Source of the DNA: Arthrobacter sp. cf158
GTDB lineage: Bacteria > Actinomycetota > Actinomycetes > Actinomycetales > Micrococcaceae
NCBI RefSeq assembly: GCF_900106835.1
Contig: NZ_FNNR01000004.1
Location: 213,043-277,042 of the forward strand
Direction: 5' to 3'
DNA: 64,000 nt
Under the pieces are notes generated by a model, which made no database searches, was not told the origin of the DNA, and worked only from the letters and a program-made list of their open reading frames with translations. Numbering within the stretch: position 1 is the first letter of the stretch; every line of letters starts with the position of its first letter. The translations under genes were made by a program, and so were the position numbers. This document shows, one piece after another, positions 27,089-35,456 of the stretch.

Positions 27089-28036
27089 ATGGATCCAACA
27101 TCAAGCGAAACAATGCTCCGGGCAGCCCGCTTGCTTCCGGCGCAAGAGTACCTCTGGAGAACCGACGAATTACTCCGGTTCGGTCTGAACAGTCGGGGAA
27201 TCAAGGCGTTAGTGGGCGTCGGTGAGCTGCATCGGTTGCGGTATGGCTGTTACATCCGGGCCAGCATGTGGAACACCCTTGGGCCCGGGAAGCAAGCCAA
27301 AGCGCGGATTGTGGCGCATGCCCACGGGACCCTGACAACGTCCACAGGTGGTTTCGTCTACAGCCACTTGTCCGCGGCCCGGCTTCACGGTCTCTTCCTG
27401 TGGGGCGTGGATGACAGGGTTCATATCCTTGACCGGGCCAAGCCATCCTCTGACCGCTGGGGCAAGGATGTTCGTGGGCACACTGAACACTTCAGTGAGG
27501 ACGATGTGGTTGAAGTTGAAGGACTGCGGGCCACCACGCTGGAGCGCACCATCTTCGACTGCGCCAGGATGCTTGGTTATCCGAAAGCGCTGGTGATCAT
27601 GGACCACGGATTGCGGTTGGGAGCCAACATCAGCGCGCTCAGCGACTTGGCAGCAGTCTCTTCCGGGAAACGAGGTGTCCGCACCTTGCGAAAGGTCTTG
27701 GAAAATGCGGATCCGCGGTCCGAGTCTGCCGGGGAGACCCTGACGCGCGAACTCATCCAGAGGCTGCATATCAAACCCCCACAGCCACAGTTTGAGGTCC
27801 AGTCCAGGCTGGGTCGTCATCGAATGGATTTCGCCTGGGAAGAGGAAAAGCTGGCCTTGGAGTTCGACGGACGCACCAAATACTTCGACTTCAAACCAAC
27901 GGACGAGGTTGTCTTTCAAGAACGACGGCGGGAGAAGGCTCTCGTGGAGGAAGGCTGGCGGTTCATTCGGGTCGAGTGGAAGGACCTATTCCACGAACGC
28001 GCTTTCAAGGAGCGCATCCTGCGGGCATTCAGGTGA
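27089..28036 (+). CDS. AbiEi-like antitoxin-domain / DUF559 nuclease-like protein
   Basis: 315 residues. The N-terminal half has the winged-helix layout of AbiEi-family antitoxin proteins (YLWRTDELLRFGLNSRGIKALVG, then TTLERTIFDCARML). The C-terminal ~80 residues look like a DUF559/Vsr-type endonuclease fold (RMDFAWEEEKLALEFDGRTKY, EEGWRFIRVEW). No AbiEii toxin gene is adjacent. Such solitary fusions are common in actinobacteria and their role is unclear. Confidence 0.75.
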   Translation: MDPTSSETMLRAARLLPAQEYLWRTDELLRFGLNSRGIKALVGVGELHRLRYGCYIRASMWNTLGPGKQAKARIVAHAHGTLTTSTGGFVYSHLSAARLHGLFLWGVDDRVHILDRAKPSSDRWGKDVRGHTEHFSEDDVVEVEGLRATTLERTIFDCARMLGYPKALVIMDHGLRLGANISALSDLAAVSSGKRGVRTLRKVLENADPRSESAGETLTRELIQRLHIKPPQPQFEVQSRLGRHRMDFAWEEEKLALEFDGRTKYFDFKPTDEVVFQERRREKALVEEGWRFIRVEWKDLFHERAFKERILRAFR

Positions 28037-28048
28037 TGGGTTGGATCG

Positions 28049-28117
28049 CGAGTTCGCGGGAAGCCTGCGTGGCCGCGGGGAAACTTGCGGCGATCTGGCA
28101 GGCTTCCCGCGACCTCG
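28049..28117. terminator. R2-type hairpin between convergent genes
   Basis: CGAGTTCGCGGGAAGCCTGC at 28049-28068 pairs with 28098-28117 with one mismatch, enclosing a 29-base loop. It sits between the convergent AbiEi-like and lipoprotein genes and probably ends both transcripts. The arms belong to the R2 family. Confidence 0.75.
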
Positions 28118-28148
28118 GCGGAGCCCGTCAGGAGCCCCGGGTGCGAAC

Positions 28149-28661
28149 CTACTTGATCATCTCCCCGGCCGGGCTGACCAAGTACCAAACACCGCCCACG
28201 CCTTGGCCTGTGACGTCGCCCGGGGCCTTGTCCTTGGCGTAGTAATAGAGGGGCATGCCGTTGAGCGTGACGTGCTTCTTCCCGTCAGGTGACGCGATGG
28301 TTCCCACTGTTCCGGTGACGCCTTCAACCGTGGGGGCCTCCGACGTCGTGGTGAAAATTGGCCATGCTGCCAGGCAGGCTTCCGTGCACGCGCTGGTTCC
28401 CGAGTCCTTGACGTCCTTGGTGAAGAAGTAGAGGCTCATGCCTTCGCTGTCCACCACGATCTGACCTGCACTGGAGGGCGCAATCATCATGTCGGCGCCG
28501 GAAGCAGCTGCGGTGCTGGAGGCCGTGGCTGAAGCGGAAGAGGGTGCCGCGGAGGAAGCAGCCGGAGTGGACGTAGTGGTGGTGCCCGGACTTCCGCCAC
28601 ACCCCGCCAACGCGGCCGTCAGGACCAACGCACCGAATCCAAAACTGAATCGTTTCTTCAT
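28149..28661 (-). CDS. lipoprotein with COG4315-type secreted repeats
   Basis: 170 residues. The signal peptide has a lipobox ending at C21 (LAGC). A serine/alanine-rich linker follows, then two copies of the ~40-residue Lipoprotein_15 repeat (MSLYFFTKDVKDSGTSAC and MPLYYYAKDKAPGDVTGQ). Function is unknown; the family is thought to be extracytoplasmic. Its promoter mirrors that of the divergent ECF sigma gene, so it is probably a target of that sigma factor. Confidence 0.85.
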   Translation of the reverse strand: MKKRFSFGFGALVLTAALAGCGGSPGTTTTSTPAASSAAPSSASATASSTAAASGADMMIAPSSAGQIVVDSEGMSLYFFTKDVKDSGTSACTEACLAAWPIFTTTSEAPTVEGVTGTVGTIASPDGKKHVTLNGMPLYYYAKDKAPGDVTGQGVGGVWYLVSPAGEMIK

Positions 28662-28708
28662 GTCTAGCTCCTTTGACGAGCCGGCCGGGATGGACCGGCG
28701 CTAACCCC

Positions 28709-28737
28709 TACGACGCCGGTGGGGGAAGAATGGTTCA
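28709..28737 (-). promoter_or_regulatory. ECF-type promoter of the lipoprotein gene
   Basis: On the minus strand TGAACC (28737-28732), 16 bases, then CGTCGTA (28715-28709), about 50 bases upstream of the lipoprotein start. It has the AAC / CGTC form of ECF promoters and is identical in both boxes and spacing to the sigma gene promoter. Confidence 0.75.
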
Positions 28738-28743
28738 TAAGGC

Positions 28744-28772
28744 TGAACCTTTTCCTTGCACGCGTCGTCGTA
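28744..28772 (+). promoter_or_regulatory. ECF-type promoter of the sigma factor gene
   Basis: TGAACC (28744-28749), 16 bases, then CGTCGTA (28766-28772), 36 bases upstream of the sigma start. The two -35 boxes of the divergent promoters form GGTTCA-N6-TGAACC, so both directions are probably read by the same sigma factor (autoregulation). Confidence 0.75.
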
Positions 28773-28807
28773 TAAGCGAAAGCCAGCGCGGAATGAGGGA
28801 GGTGGCT

Positions 28808-29305
28808 ATGCCGTTGGACGAGGACGTGGTGGTAGCGATCTACCGCGACCATGGCACAGCCCTCAAGCGCTTCGTACTGAGCTGCACCCCGGATTCCCAC
28901 CAAGCGGACGATGTCGTGCAGGAGACCATCCTGAAGGTGTGGCAGCACGCTCCACAAATCACGGGAAGCTTGCGCAGCTACCTCTTCCGGACGGCCCGGA
29001 ATGTCATCATCGACAACTACAGGAAGGCGCAGCGGCGCCCGCTTGAGTCCGGAGAGCACGAGCTTCCGGACCACGCGGCCACCGAACGCGTTGACGAACT
29101 CCTGAACCGGGTCCTCATGGAGGAAGCCTTGCTCCGGCTCAGTCACGAACACCGCGAGGTCCTGGTGGCCCTGCACTACCAGCGGTTCACCGTCACCGAG
29201 GCAGCACTGCAGCTGAACATCCCGGCGGGAACCGTGAAATCCCGGGCTTTCTACGCCGTGAAAGCCCTCCGAACAATCCTTGATGAAATGGGGGTGGAAC
29301 GATGA
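28808..29305 (+). CDS. RNA polymerase sigma factor, ECF subfamily
   Basis: 165 residues. Sigma region 2 spans ~5-75 (QADDVVQETILKVWQH) and region 4 ~105-160 (LSHEHREVLVALHYQRFTVTEAA, AGTVKSRAFYAVKALR). GGAGG lies five bases upstream of the ATG at 28808; upstream in-frame starts lack such a site. It overlaps the anti-sigma gene (ATGA). The promoter upstream is consistent with self-activation. Confidence 0.9.
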   Translation: MPLDEDVVVAIYRDHGTALKRFVLSCTPDSHQADDVVQETILKVWQHAPQITGSLRSYLFRTARNVIIDNYRKAQRRPLESGEHELPDHAATERVDELLNRVLMEEALLRLSHEHREVLVALHYQRFTVTEAALQLNIPAGTVKSRAFYAVKALRTILDEMGVER

Positions 29306-29973
29306 ACGGCAACTCCGTCCACCAATTGCTGGGCGCGTACCTGTTGGGCGGGCTGGACCCCCAGGAGGAGCGTGACTTCAGGGACCACCTCGCCGGTTGT
29401 GCAGAATGTCGCCTGGAACTCGAGGAACTCGAGCGCCTCCCGGCCTTGCTGGACGCCGTCCCTGCAGCTGACGCCGTAGCCCTCACCGTGACCGGTGCAG
29501 CCAACGCGCTCACCCCCTTGGAACCGCTTCCTGGCCCTCCCGAGCAAGTCCTGGTTGATTTGTCGGCCCGCAGGCGGAAATCACGACGCCGGTGGGCGGC
29601 TTTGGTGGGTGCGGTTGCCGCTGCTTGCCTGGCGGTTGGATTTTTGGCCGGGCCGCTGTTGAACCAGCCACCCAAACCCGATGCGAGTTACTCAGTGCAG
29701 TCGGACACCGGTTTGCAGCTGACCGTGGGCATGGTGAAGAAAACCTGGGGTACCGAACTTGAGGTGGAAGGACGCTCCATGCCGCTTGAAGGCACCCTTT
29801 ATCTGTGGGTAAAGGGCCGGGACGGCGCCGAGGAACGGACCTGTGGGTGGACGGCCACCCCCAGCGGACGGATCAAGATCACCGGTGCCACGCCGGTGCA
29901 GTTGGCTGGCATAGCTGGTGTCGAGCTTCGCGATGAGGCCGAGAAGACGGTGGCCTCAATTTCGGTGCCGTAG
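29302..29973 (+). CDS. zinc-finger anti-sigma factor, membrane-bound
   Basis: 223 residues. The HxxxCxxC zinc motif (DHLAGCAEC) near residues 30-40 marks a ZAS anti-sigma domain, one membrane helix follows near residues 97-118 (WAALVGAVAAACLAVGFLAG), and the C-terminal ~100 residues should lie outside the cell as a sensor. It is translationally coupled to the sigma gene and should hold that sigma factor at the membrane. Confidence 0.88.
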   Translation: MNGNSVHQLLGAYLLGGLDPQEERDFRDHLAGCAECRLELEELERLPALLDAVPAADAVALTVTGAANALTPLEPLPGPPEQVLVDLSARRRKSRRRWAALVGAVAAACLAVGFLAGPLLNQPPKPDASYSVQSDTGLQLTVGMVKKTWGTELEVEGRSMPLEGTLYLWVKGRDGAEERTCGWTATPSGRIKITGATPVQLAGIAGVELRDEAEKTVASISVP

Positions 29974-29978
29974 CGGGC

Positions 29979-30488
29979 TTAGTGCTCTGTGACTCCGGTG
30001 CCGGGCACGCCGTCGCCTTGCGCGCGGAGTTCTGCCACGAGTGCCGGATCCTCGCAGGCCCGGGCGAACGCCTCGATGCGTCGCTCAATTTCACGGCCGA
30101 GCAGCCAGCTCCCGATCCTCTCAGCCACCGGCTTCAGCAGTGCCGGGCGGCAGGAAAAGGTGTATTTCCAGACTGCCCGGGTGCCGCCGTCGTCCGGGGT
30201 GAACCGCCAGCCACCGCCGAAGTTCTCGAAGAACCACGGCCCGGACACCATGGTCATGCCAACGTTCTTGGGCGGCGTGTAGGAGACGTACTCGCTGACC
30301 ATTTTCAGGCCCATGCGTGAGACAGTCCTGGTCCGGACACCTTTACCGGCCGCCTGTGCGCCATCCAGGAAACCCTGCGCAGAGATGAACGGGTCCCATT
30401 TAAGCCTGAACTCGCCGGTGGTTTGGGAGAGGGCAAAAGCTGTTTCAGGGTCAAGCCGGATGCGTCGCTCGGCGCGCACCTGCGGCAT
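29979..30488 (-). CDS. SRPBCC (polyketide cyclase/START-like) protein
   Basis: 169 residues. The pattern VRAERRIRLDPETAFAL, a central beta sheet (WFFENFGGGWRF) and a C-terminal helix fit the SRPBCC fold, which binds small hydrophobic ligands. No specific function can be assigned. The ATG at 30488 overlaps the stop of the DUF4190 gene (TGATG), so the longer frame to 30695 is a shadow. Confidence 0.75.
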   Translation of the reverse strand: MPQVRAERRIRLDPETAFALSQTTGEFRLKWDPFISAQGFLDGAQAAGKGVRTRTVSRMGLKMVSEYVSYTPPKNVGMTMVSGPWFFENFGGGWRFTPDDGGTRAVWKYTFSCRPALLKPVAERIGSWLLGREIERRIEAFARACEDPALVAELRAQGDGVPGTGVTEH

Positions 30489-30880
30489 CAGAACCCCTGG
30501 CCAGAGCCGAGAACCAGGAACACCATAAACACGATGCCAAAGATGTTGACCGCCATAATGGACAGTCCGATGATGCCTGTGATGCGCCCCGCGTTCATGC
30601 GCCCGGCGCGAAACACAGCGATCAGCCCAGCCACCACAGCGAGGATGGCGAGCACCACTGCGACTCCCGCCAGCACCAGCGCACCTACCCACCACGCATC
30701 GTTGCCCTCGTTATAACGGCTCATGGCCGAAGCCACGGCCGCGATGCCCAGGGGAATACTGACAACGGCCGCGATGGGTGAAAGGACAGCGGCAACGATG
30801 CTCGTTATGCCGGCACCCAAACCGCGGTTACCAGTTTGTCGGGGCTGTTGGTAGTACTCGATCGGTGGCTGATAGCTCAT
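30488..30880 (-). CDS. DUF4190-type small membrane protein
   Basis: 130 residues with a short tyrosine/proline/glutamine-rich N-terminus (PPIEYYQQPRQ) and three hydrophobic helices, as in DUF4190 proteins. Function is unknown. It starts at 30880, 20 bases after the trmB stop, and is coupled to the SRPBCC gene, so trmB, DUF4190 and SRPBCC probably form one transcript. Confidence 0.75.
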   Translation of the reverse strand: MSYQPPIEYYQQPRQTGNRGLGAGITSIVAAVLSPIAAVVSIPLGIAAVASAMSRYNEGNDAWWVGALVLAGVAVVLAILAVVAGLIAVFRAGRMNAGRITGIIGLSIMAVNIFGIVFMVFLVLGSGQGF

Positions 30881-30900
30881 GATTCCCCCAAATTCCGTGG

Positions 30901-31806
30901 CTAGATCTTGCGGTACGTAAGGTCGAAGATCATGCGGCCGGCCTCGTGGGCTTTGTTCTCGAAGCTCGTCCGGATGCGGCCCTCGAAGCGGGGAGCCCAA
31001 CCACCTTCCTGATCCACGCCTTCGTTCGGACCAGTGTGCTCGGTGCTGACCGGTGCGCGGCCTTCCCTGACTGGCGCACCTCCCACAACGGATTCGACGC
31101 CGGATTGCCACACTTGCGTCAGCGGGCTCTCCTCGCCACTGCGCTCGCCATCGTGCATGTTCTCGAATTCTGTGGAATCTGCCAGGACTTCGCGGACGTG
31201 GACGGCGTAATTGGACCAGTCCGTCGCGATGCGCCAGTAGCCGCCCTTTTCCAAGGCCTTGGCAGCCACCGAAGCGAAGGCCGGCTGGATGAGGCGGCGC
31301 TTGTGGTGCCGGGCCTTGTGCCACGGATCCGGGAAGAACACCCAGAGCTCGCTGACGGACCCGGCAGGAAGCATGGACTCAAGGACCTCGGGAGCGTTGG
31401 CTTCCACCACACGCACGTTGGTCAGGCCGCGGCTGTTGATCTTGATGATGGTGTTGGCCAGCCCCGGCGTGTAGACCTCGACCGCCAGAAAGTCCTTGTC
31501 CGGGTTCTGCTCCGCGGCATGAACCACAGCGTCACCCAATCCAGAGCCAATCTCCACGATCAGGGGAGCCTTCCGCCCGAACACAGCCTCGGCGTCGAAC
31601 GTGTAGTCCGGGTGCACGGAGGTGTTGGCCACGTGGCGGGGAACCTGGATGGCCCAGCGCTCGGCGTGCTCTTCCCAGGCTGCCTGCCTGCGCCCCTGCA
31701 AACGGGTGCCGCGGCGCACGAAGCTGACCGGGCGGCCGCCGTAGGTTCCGAAGGAGGCCTGGGTACCGGGGGTGACGGGTCGCGGGGTATCTGGGTTTTC
31801 ACTCAT
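30901..31806 (-). CDS. trmB: tRNA (guanine-N7)-methyltransferase
   Basis: 301 residues. It transfers a methyl group from S-adenosylmethionine to G46 of the tRNA variable loop. The SAM site VEIGSGLGD, the ELWVFFPDPWHKARHHKRR motif and IATDW are the family signatures. The N-terminus (~60 residues before the core) is longer than in E. coli, as usual in actinobacteria. Either ATG 31806 or GTG 31809 could be the start; the GGAGG site is very close to both. Confidence 0.93.
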   Translation of the reverse strand: MSENPDTPRPVTPGTQASFGTYGGRPVSFVRRGTRLQGRRQAAWEEHAERWAIQVPRHVANTSVHPDYTFDAEAVFGRKAPLIVEIGSGLGDAVVHAAEQNPDKDFLAVEVYTPGLANTIIKINSRGLTNVRVVEANAPEVLESMLPAGSVSELWVFFPDPWHKARHHKRRLIQPAFASVAAKALEKGGYWRIATDWSNYAVHVREVLADSTEFENMHDGERSGEESPLTQVWQSGVESVVGGAPVREGRAPVSTEHTGPNEGVDQEGGWAPRFEGRIRTSFENKAHEAGRMIFDLTYRKI

Positions 31807-31921
31807 CACCTCCAGAATACTTGGGTTCGGATGCGAGGATTCTCTGCGTTCCGGATCAGACGATCAGCGCCGGTCCGCGGCCGTGCCGGGGGAGTTGTGC
31901 CCCTGTGGGTAGAGTTGCCTG

Positions 31922-32161
31922 ATGCTTGAGATCCGTCCGAATTGTGAATGCTGCGACCGTGACATCCTGCCCTCCGGCGAGGCTTACATCTGCACTTTTG
32001 AGTGCACGTGGTGTGCGGACTGTGTTGCTGGCTTCCCCAACAGGTCCTGCCCGAACTGCGGCGGGAACCTCCAGCTGCGCCCCATCCGTCCCGCGGCCGC
32101 TTTGATCACCAATCCAGCCAGCACCACGCGGGTTGTGTCTCCTGATTGTCTCCGGAAATGA
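31922..32161 (+). CDS. DUF1272 cysteine-rich protein
   Basis: 79 residues with paired cysteines (CECC, CTWC, CxxC twice), the hallmark of DUF1272, probably binding zinc. Function is unknown. The stop overlaps the next start (ATGA), so it is translated with the flavoprotein gene. Confidence 0.8.
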   Translation: MLEIRPNCECCDRDILPSGEAYICTFECTWCADCVAGFPNRSCPNCGGNLQLRPIRPAAALITNPASTTRVVSPDCLRK

Positions 32162-32718
32162 GCACAAGCGCGGAGACGCTGGAGCTGGCCCTCGGTTCCT
32201 TGGTGGCGGCCACGGAGGGGCGCACCCCATTTACGCTCGGTTTCATGGGTACTACGGGGACGGACGGAGGACCACGGGTCCGTGCGGTCATCATCAGGGC
32301 TGTTGACCGAACAGCCGGACAGGTCATGGTTGCCACCAACGTCCTGTCCCCCAAGGTTGCGGAATTGGGCCACCAGCCGCTTGTGGCACTGACCCTGTAC
32401 GACGACGACCGCGGGGTTCAGCTGCGCATCCTGGGTAACGCTGAGGTGGTCACCGATGAGGGCGAGCGACGCCGGGCGTGGGAGCGGTTCAGCCCGAGCA
32501 GCCGGCACCTTTATGCCTCACGGCTTGTTCCGGGCTCTCCTCGCCCGGATCAGCCACTGGATGGCCCGGGAGACGATGCGACGGCCATGGATCGTTTTGC
32601 CTGGATCAGAATCGACATGACGGATCTGGATTGGCTGGACCTCTCAGGCGATCCTCATATCCGCTGGCAGTTCTCTCGTAACGGCAGAAACTGGCGCGGA
32701 CAGGAAATCATCCCCTGA
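32158..32718 (+). CDS. pyridoxamine 5'-phosphate oxidase-like flavoprotein (Alr4036 type)
   Basis: 186 residues of split-barrel FMN-binding type. The order PRVRAVIIRAVD, VALTLYDDDRGVQLRILGNAEV and the C-terminal RWQFSRNGRNW matches the Pyridox_oxase_2/Alr4036 group rather than true PdxH. Substrate is unknown. It is coupled to the DUF1272 gene. Confidence 0.8.
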   Translation: MSTSAETLELALGSLVAATEGRTPFTLGFMGTTGTDGGPRVRAVIIRAVDRTAGQVMVATNVLSPKVAELGHQPLVALTLYDDDRGVQLRILGNAEVVTDEGERRRAWERFSPSSRHLYASRLVPGSPRPDQPLDGPGDDATAMDRFAWIRIDMTDLDWLDLSGDPHIRWQFSRNGRNWRGQEIIP

Positions 32719-32777
32719 CGTCCGGTCACATCCAGCCCAGCGGGCCCTCATCTGGCCCTGCTGACAGAATAGGACGT

Positions 32778-34055
32778 GTGACCTCCTCCAAGACTCCCGG
32801 CTACCCAGAGAAGTCAGTCCTCCCTGAGATCGCGGTGGACGCCGAGATCGACGACGAGCCGGCCGCGGACCCTACGCAACTCCGCGGCAAGAAGAGCCTG
32901 ATCTACCTCGGTATCTGCCTGGTCCTGATCGGCCTCAATCTCCGTACCGTGTTCTCGAGCTTCTCAGCGGTGCTGCCCGAAATAACGTCCGACGCCGGCC
33001 TGCCGGGCTGGTCGCTGGTGGTCCTCACCACCGTCCCGGTGACGTTGCTGGGCGTCTTCGCACCCCTTGCCCCCATCCTGGCCCGCAGGTTCGGCGCGGA
33101 ACGGGTGCTTCTCGGGGCCATGGCAGTGCTGACGGCAGGTTTGCTGTTGCGGCCCTTGGACATCCCGGGGATGGGTCACCTTCCCACACTCCTGGCAGGT
33201 ACCGCGGCCTGCGGAGCCGCCATCGCCTTGTGCAACGTGCTCCTGCCGGGCGTCGTTAAAAGGGACTTCCCGCACCGGCTTGGCCTGATGGGCGGCCTCT
33301 ACACGACGGCGATCTGCGCTTCGGCTGCCCTTGGCGCGGGATTCACGTATCCGGTCTTTACGGCAACCGGCCACTGGACCTCGGCTCTGTGGTTCTGGGC
33401 GGTGCCGGCCGCCGTCGTACTTTTGCTGTTCCTGCCGCTGGCAATCCGCCAGCCCTCCGTAAAACACCAGGCCATCCACGGCGGGGTGAACGTGTGGCGG
33501 TCGGCCGTGGCTTGGCAGGTCACCCTGTTCATGGTGCTGCAAGCCATGATGTCGTTCAGCGTTTTCGCATGGATGGCGCCCATCCTGCGCGACCGGGGGA
33601 TCGACGGCGGTACGGCCGGGCTGATCGTCTCGGTGTCGATTGTGCTTCAGATGCTCGGCTCACTGTTTGCCCCGGCACTGGCTACGCGGTTTAAGGACCA
33701 GCGTGTCATCAATATGGTGGTGGCCCTGATGACAGGCTGCGGGTTTGCGCTGACCATCTTTGGCCCCACGGAGCTCATCTGGATCTGGACCGGGCTCAAT
33801 GGGCTGGGCCAGGGTTCGCTCACCGCGGTTGCGCTGACCATGATCATGGTCCGCACGCGCGACGCCCACACTGCCGCGCACCTGTCCGGGATGATGCAGG
33901 GCGTCGGGTATGGAGTGGGATCGGCGGGCACTCTGCTGGTGGGCCAACTGCACCAAGCAACCGGCGGATTCGCAGCGGCCGGAATCCTGTTCCTGGTGGT
34001 CGGTTCGCTCGCGGCCTTCTTCGGATACCGGGCCGGCCGCGACCGCTTCGTTTAA
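32778..34055 (+). CDS. MFS transporter, CynX/NimT type
   Basis: 425 residues. A polar N-terminus of ~38 residues is followed by 12 helices. CLVLIGLNLRTVFSSFSAVLPEI is typical of the CynX/NimT group, which includes cyanate and nitroimidazole transporters. The actual substrate is unknown. GTG at 32778 is the start. An R3 hairpin follows the stop. Confidence 0.87.
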   Translation: MTSSKTPGYPEKSVLPEIAVDAEIDDEPAADPTQLRGKKSLIYLGICLVLIGLNLRTVFSSFSAVLPEITSDAGLPGWSLVVLTTVPVTLLGVFAPLAPILARRFGAERVLLGAMAVLTAGLLLRPLDIPGMGHLPTLLAGTAACGAAIALCNVLLPGVVKRDFPHRLGLMGGLYTTAICASAALGAGFTYPVFTATGHWTSALWFWAVPAAVVLLLFLPLAIRQPSVKHQAIHGGVNVWRSAVAWQVTLFMVLQAMMSFSVFAWMAPILRDRGIDGGTAGLIVSVSIVLQMLGSLFAPALATRFKDQRVINMVVALMTGCGFALTIFGPTELIWIWTGLNGLGQGSLTAVALTMIMVRTRDAHTAAHLSGMMQGVGYGVGSAGTLLVGQLHQATGGFAAAGILFLVVGSLAAFFGYRAGRDRFV

Positions 34056-34056
34056 C

Positions 34057-34120
34057 GTTGTGAGGCCCACTCTGCGTCCCAAAACCCCCGGGAAGAGCGC
34101 AGAGCGGGCCTCGCAACAAC
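34057..34120. terminator. R3-type hairpin between convergent transporter genes
   Basis: GAGGCCCACTCTGCG (34062-34076) pairs with 34098-34112 with one mismatch; GTTGT and ACAAC extend the stem. It belongs to the same family as the array at 42763-43340 and the copies at 45357 and 45431, and probably terminates both flanking genes. Confidence 0.8.
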
Positions 34121-34125
34121 GGCAG

Positions 34126-35418
34126 TTAGACGGTCAGGTCCTTGCCCTTGGTCTCCGGGATGGAGAAGGCGAACGCGATGCCCACCAGCAGCAGGATCAC
34201 GGCATAGACGTTGAACAGGTAGCCCTGCCCGATGCTGCCCAGCCAGGTCTGCAGGTACGGAGCCGTGCCACCAAAGACTGCGACGCAGATGGAGTACGGG
34301 ACGCCGACGCCAATGGTCCGGATGTGTGTCGGGAAGAGTTCAGCGTACACAGCCGGGACGATCGCAGCGCTGCCGGCAATGAAGAACAGCATCACGGACA
34401 TGGACACGGCGAGCTGCCACGGGGAGTCCTTGAGCAGCCAGGTCATGGGGAAGTGCAGCAATGCGGCGCCCGCGGCTGATGCGATGATCACGGGCCGGCG
34501 GCCGATGCGGTCGGACAGCTTGCCCCAGAACGGCAGGGCCGCGATGAACACCACGTTGGCGATCACGCCTGCCCAGAGCGCGGCGCCCCGGTCCATCTTC
34601 AACGAGGTTGCCGCGTAGCTCGGCGCCACCACACCCCAGATGTAGTACACAACGGTCAGGCCAACCGTGAGGCCGATAACCTGCAGCGCCTGCTTGCGGT
34701 ACTTGATGATCTGCGGCAGGATCGGGAGCCGCTTCTCGTTGGGCGCCTCAGATTCGAACGCCTCGGTTTCCTTCATCTTGGCCCGCATGAACAGGGCGTA
34801 TATACCCAGCGCGCCGCCGATCAGGAACGGGATGCGCCAGCCCCAGGCGTTCATTTCGTCCTTGCTCAGGACGCCCGTGAGGATGGCCCCCAGCAGGGTA
34901 CCGGCCAGGATGCCGGCAGTGCCGGACGTGTAAATGAGGGTCGCCCAGAAGCCGCGGTGTTCCTTGGGTGCCATCTCGGAGAGATACGTTTGCGACGACG
35001 GCAGCTCACCACCGTGCGCCAGGCCCTGGATGAGACGGGCCACCAGAAGCATTACCGAGGCGAAGGCGCCGACGGCAGCAAATGTTGGCGCAATACCGAT
35101 GAGCAGGCTGCCCACCGCACCCAAAGCGACTGCCACAGTCATGGAAGTCTTGCGGCCGATCCGGTCGCCGATCCAGCCGAACACGAAGCCGCCGAACGGA
35201 CGGGCAACGAACCCGACGGCGAAGATCGCCAGGGTGGACAGCACAGCTGACGTGGGGTCTGCTTGGCTGAACAGGGCGCTGGCGATGAATGGCGAGAACG
35301 TGGCGTAGATGGCCCAGTCGTACCATTCAACGGCGTTGCCGATGCCGGTACCAACCAGCGTTCGCATGTGCGATTTGTGGACCTTGACGTCGGGGGACGT
35401 TCCTACGGTGGCGGTCAT
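34126..35418 (-). CDS. MFS transporter, metabolite:H+ symporter (MHS) family
   Basis: 430 residues, 12 helices. The MHS marks GTGIGNAVEWYDWAIYATFSP, RPFGGFVFGWIGDRIGRK and LIQGLAHGGELPSSQTYLSE are clear. Family members import small carboxylates such as shikimate, 2-oxoglutarate or aromatic acids. The ATG at 35418 has GGAG six bases upstream. It lies 38 bases behind the M20 amidohydrolase gene and is probably co-transcribed with it, importing that enzyme's N-acylated substrate or a product. Confidence 0.88.
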   Translation of the reverse strand: MTATVGTSPDVKVHKSHMRTLVGTGIGNAVEWYDWAIYATFSPFIASALFSQADPTSAVLSTLAIFAVGFVARPFGGFVFGWIGDRIGRKTSMTVAVALGAVGSLLIGIAPTFAAVGAFASVMLLVARLIQGLAHGGELPSSQTYLSEMAPKEHRGFWATLIYTSGTAGILAGTLLGAILTGVLSKDEMNAWGWRIPFLIGGALGIYALFMRAKMKETEAFESEAPNEKRLPILPQIIKYRKQALQVIGLTVGLTVVYYIWGVVAPSYAATSLKMDRGAALWAGVIANVVFIAALPFWGKLSDRIGRRPVIIASAAGAALLHFPMTWLLKDSPWQLAVSMSVMLFFIAGSAAIVPAVYAELFPTHIRTIGVGVPYSICVAVFGGTAPYLQTWLGSIGQGYLFNVYAVILLLVGIAFAFSIPETKGKDLTV

Positions 35419-35456
35419 GTGGTTCTCCAAAGTGGGGAGGGTCTGGGGAAGGGGAG

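Noticed and set aside
28149..28661. Idea that the lipoprotein is an anti-sigma partner
   Set aside because: It has a signal peptide and COG4315 repeats and no zinc-finger or ASD domain; the true anti-sigma gene is at 29302.
30881..31324. Extension of the DUF4190 frame into trmB
   Set aside because: The extension lies in the trmB coding region in another frame; the ATG at 30880 gives the normal family length.
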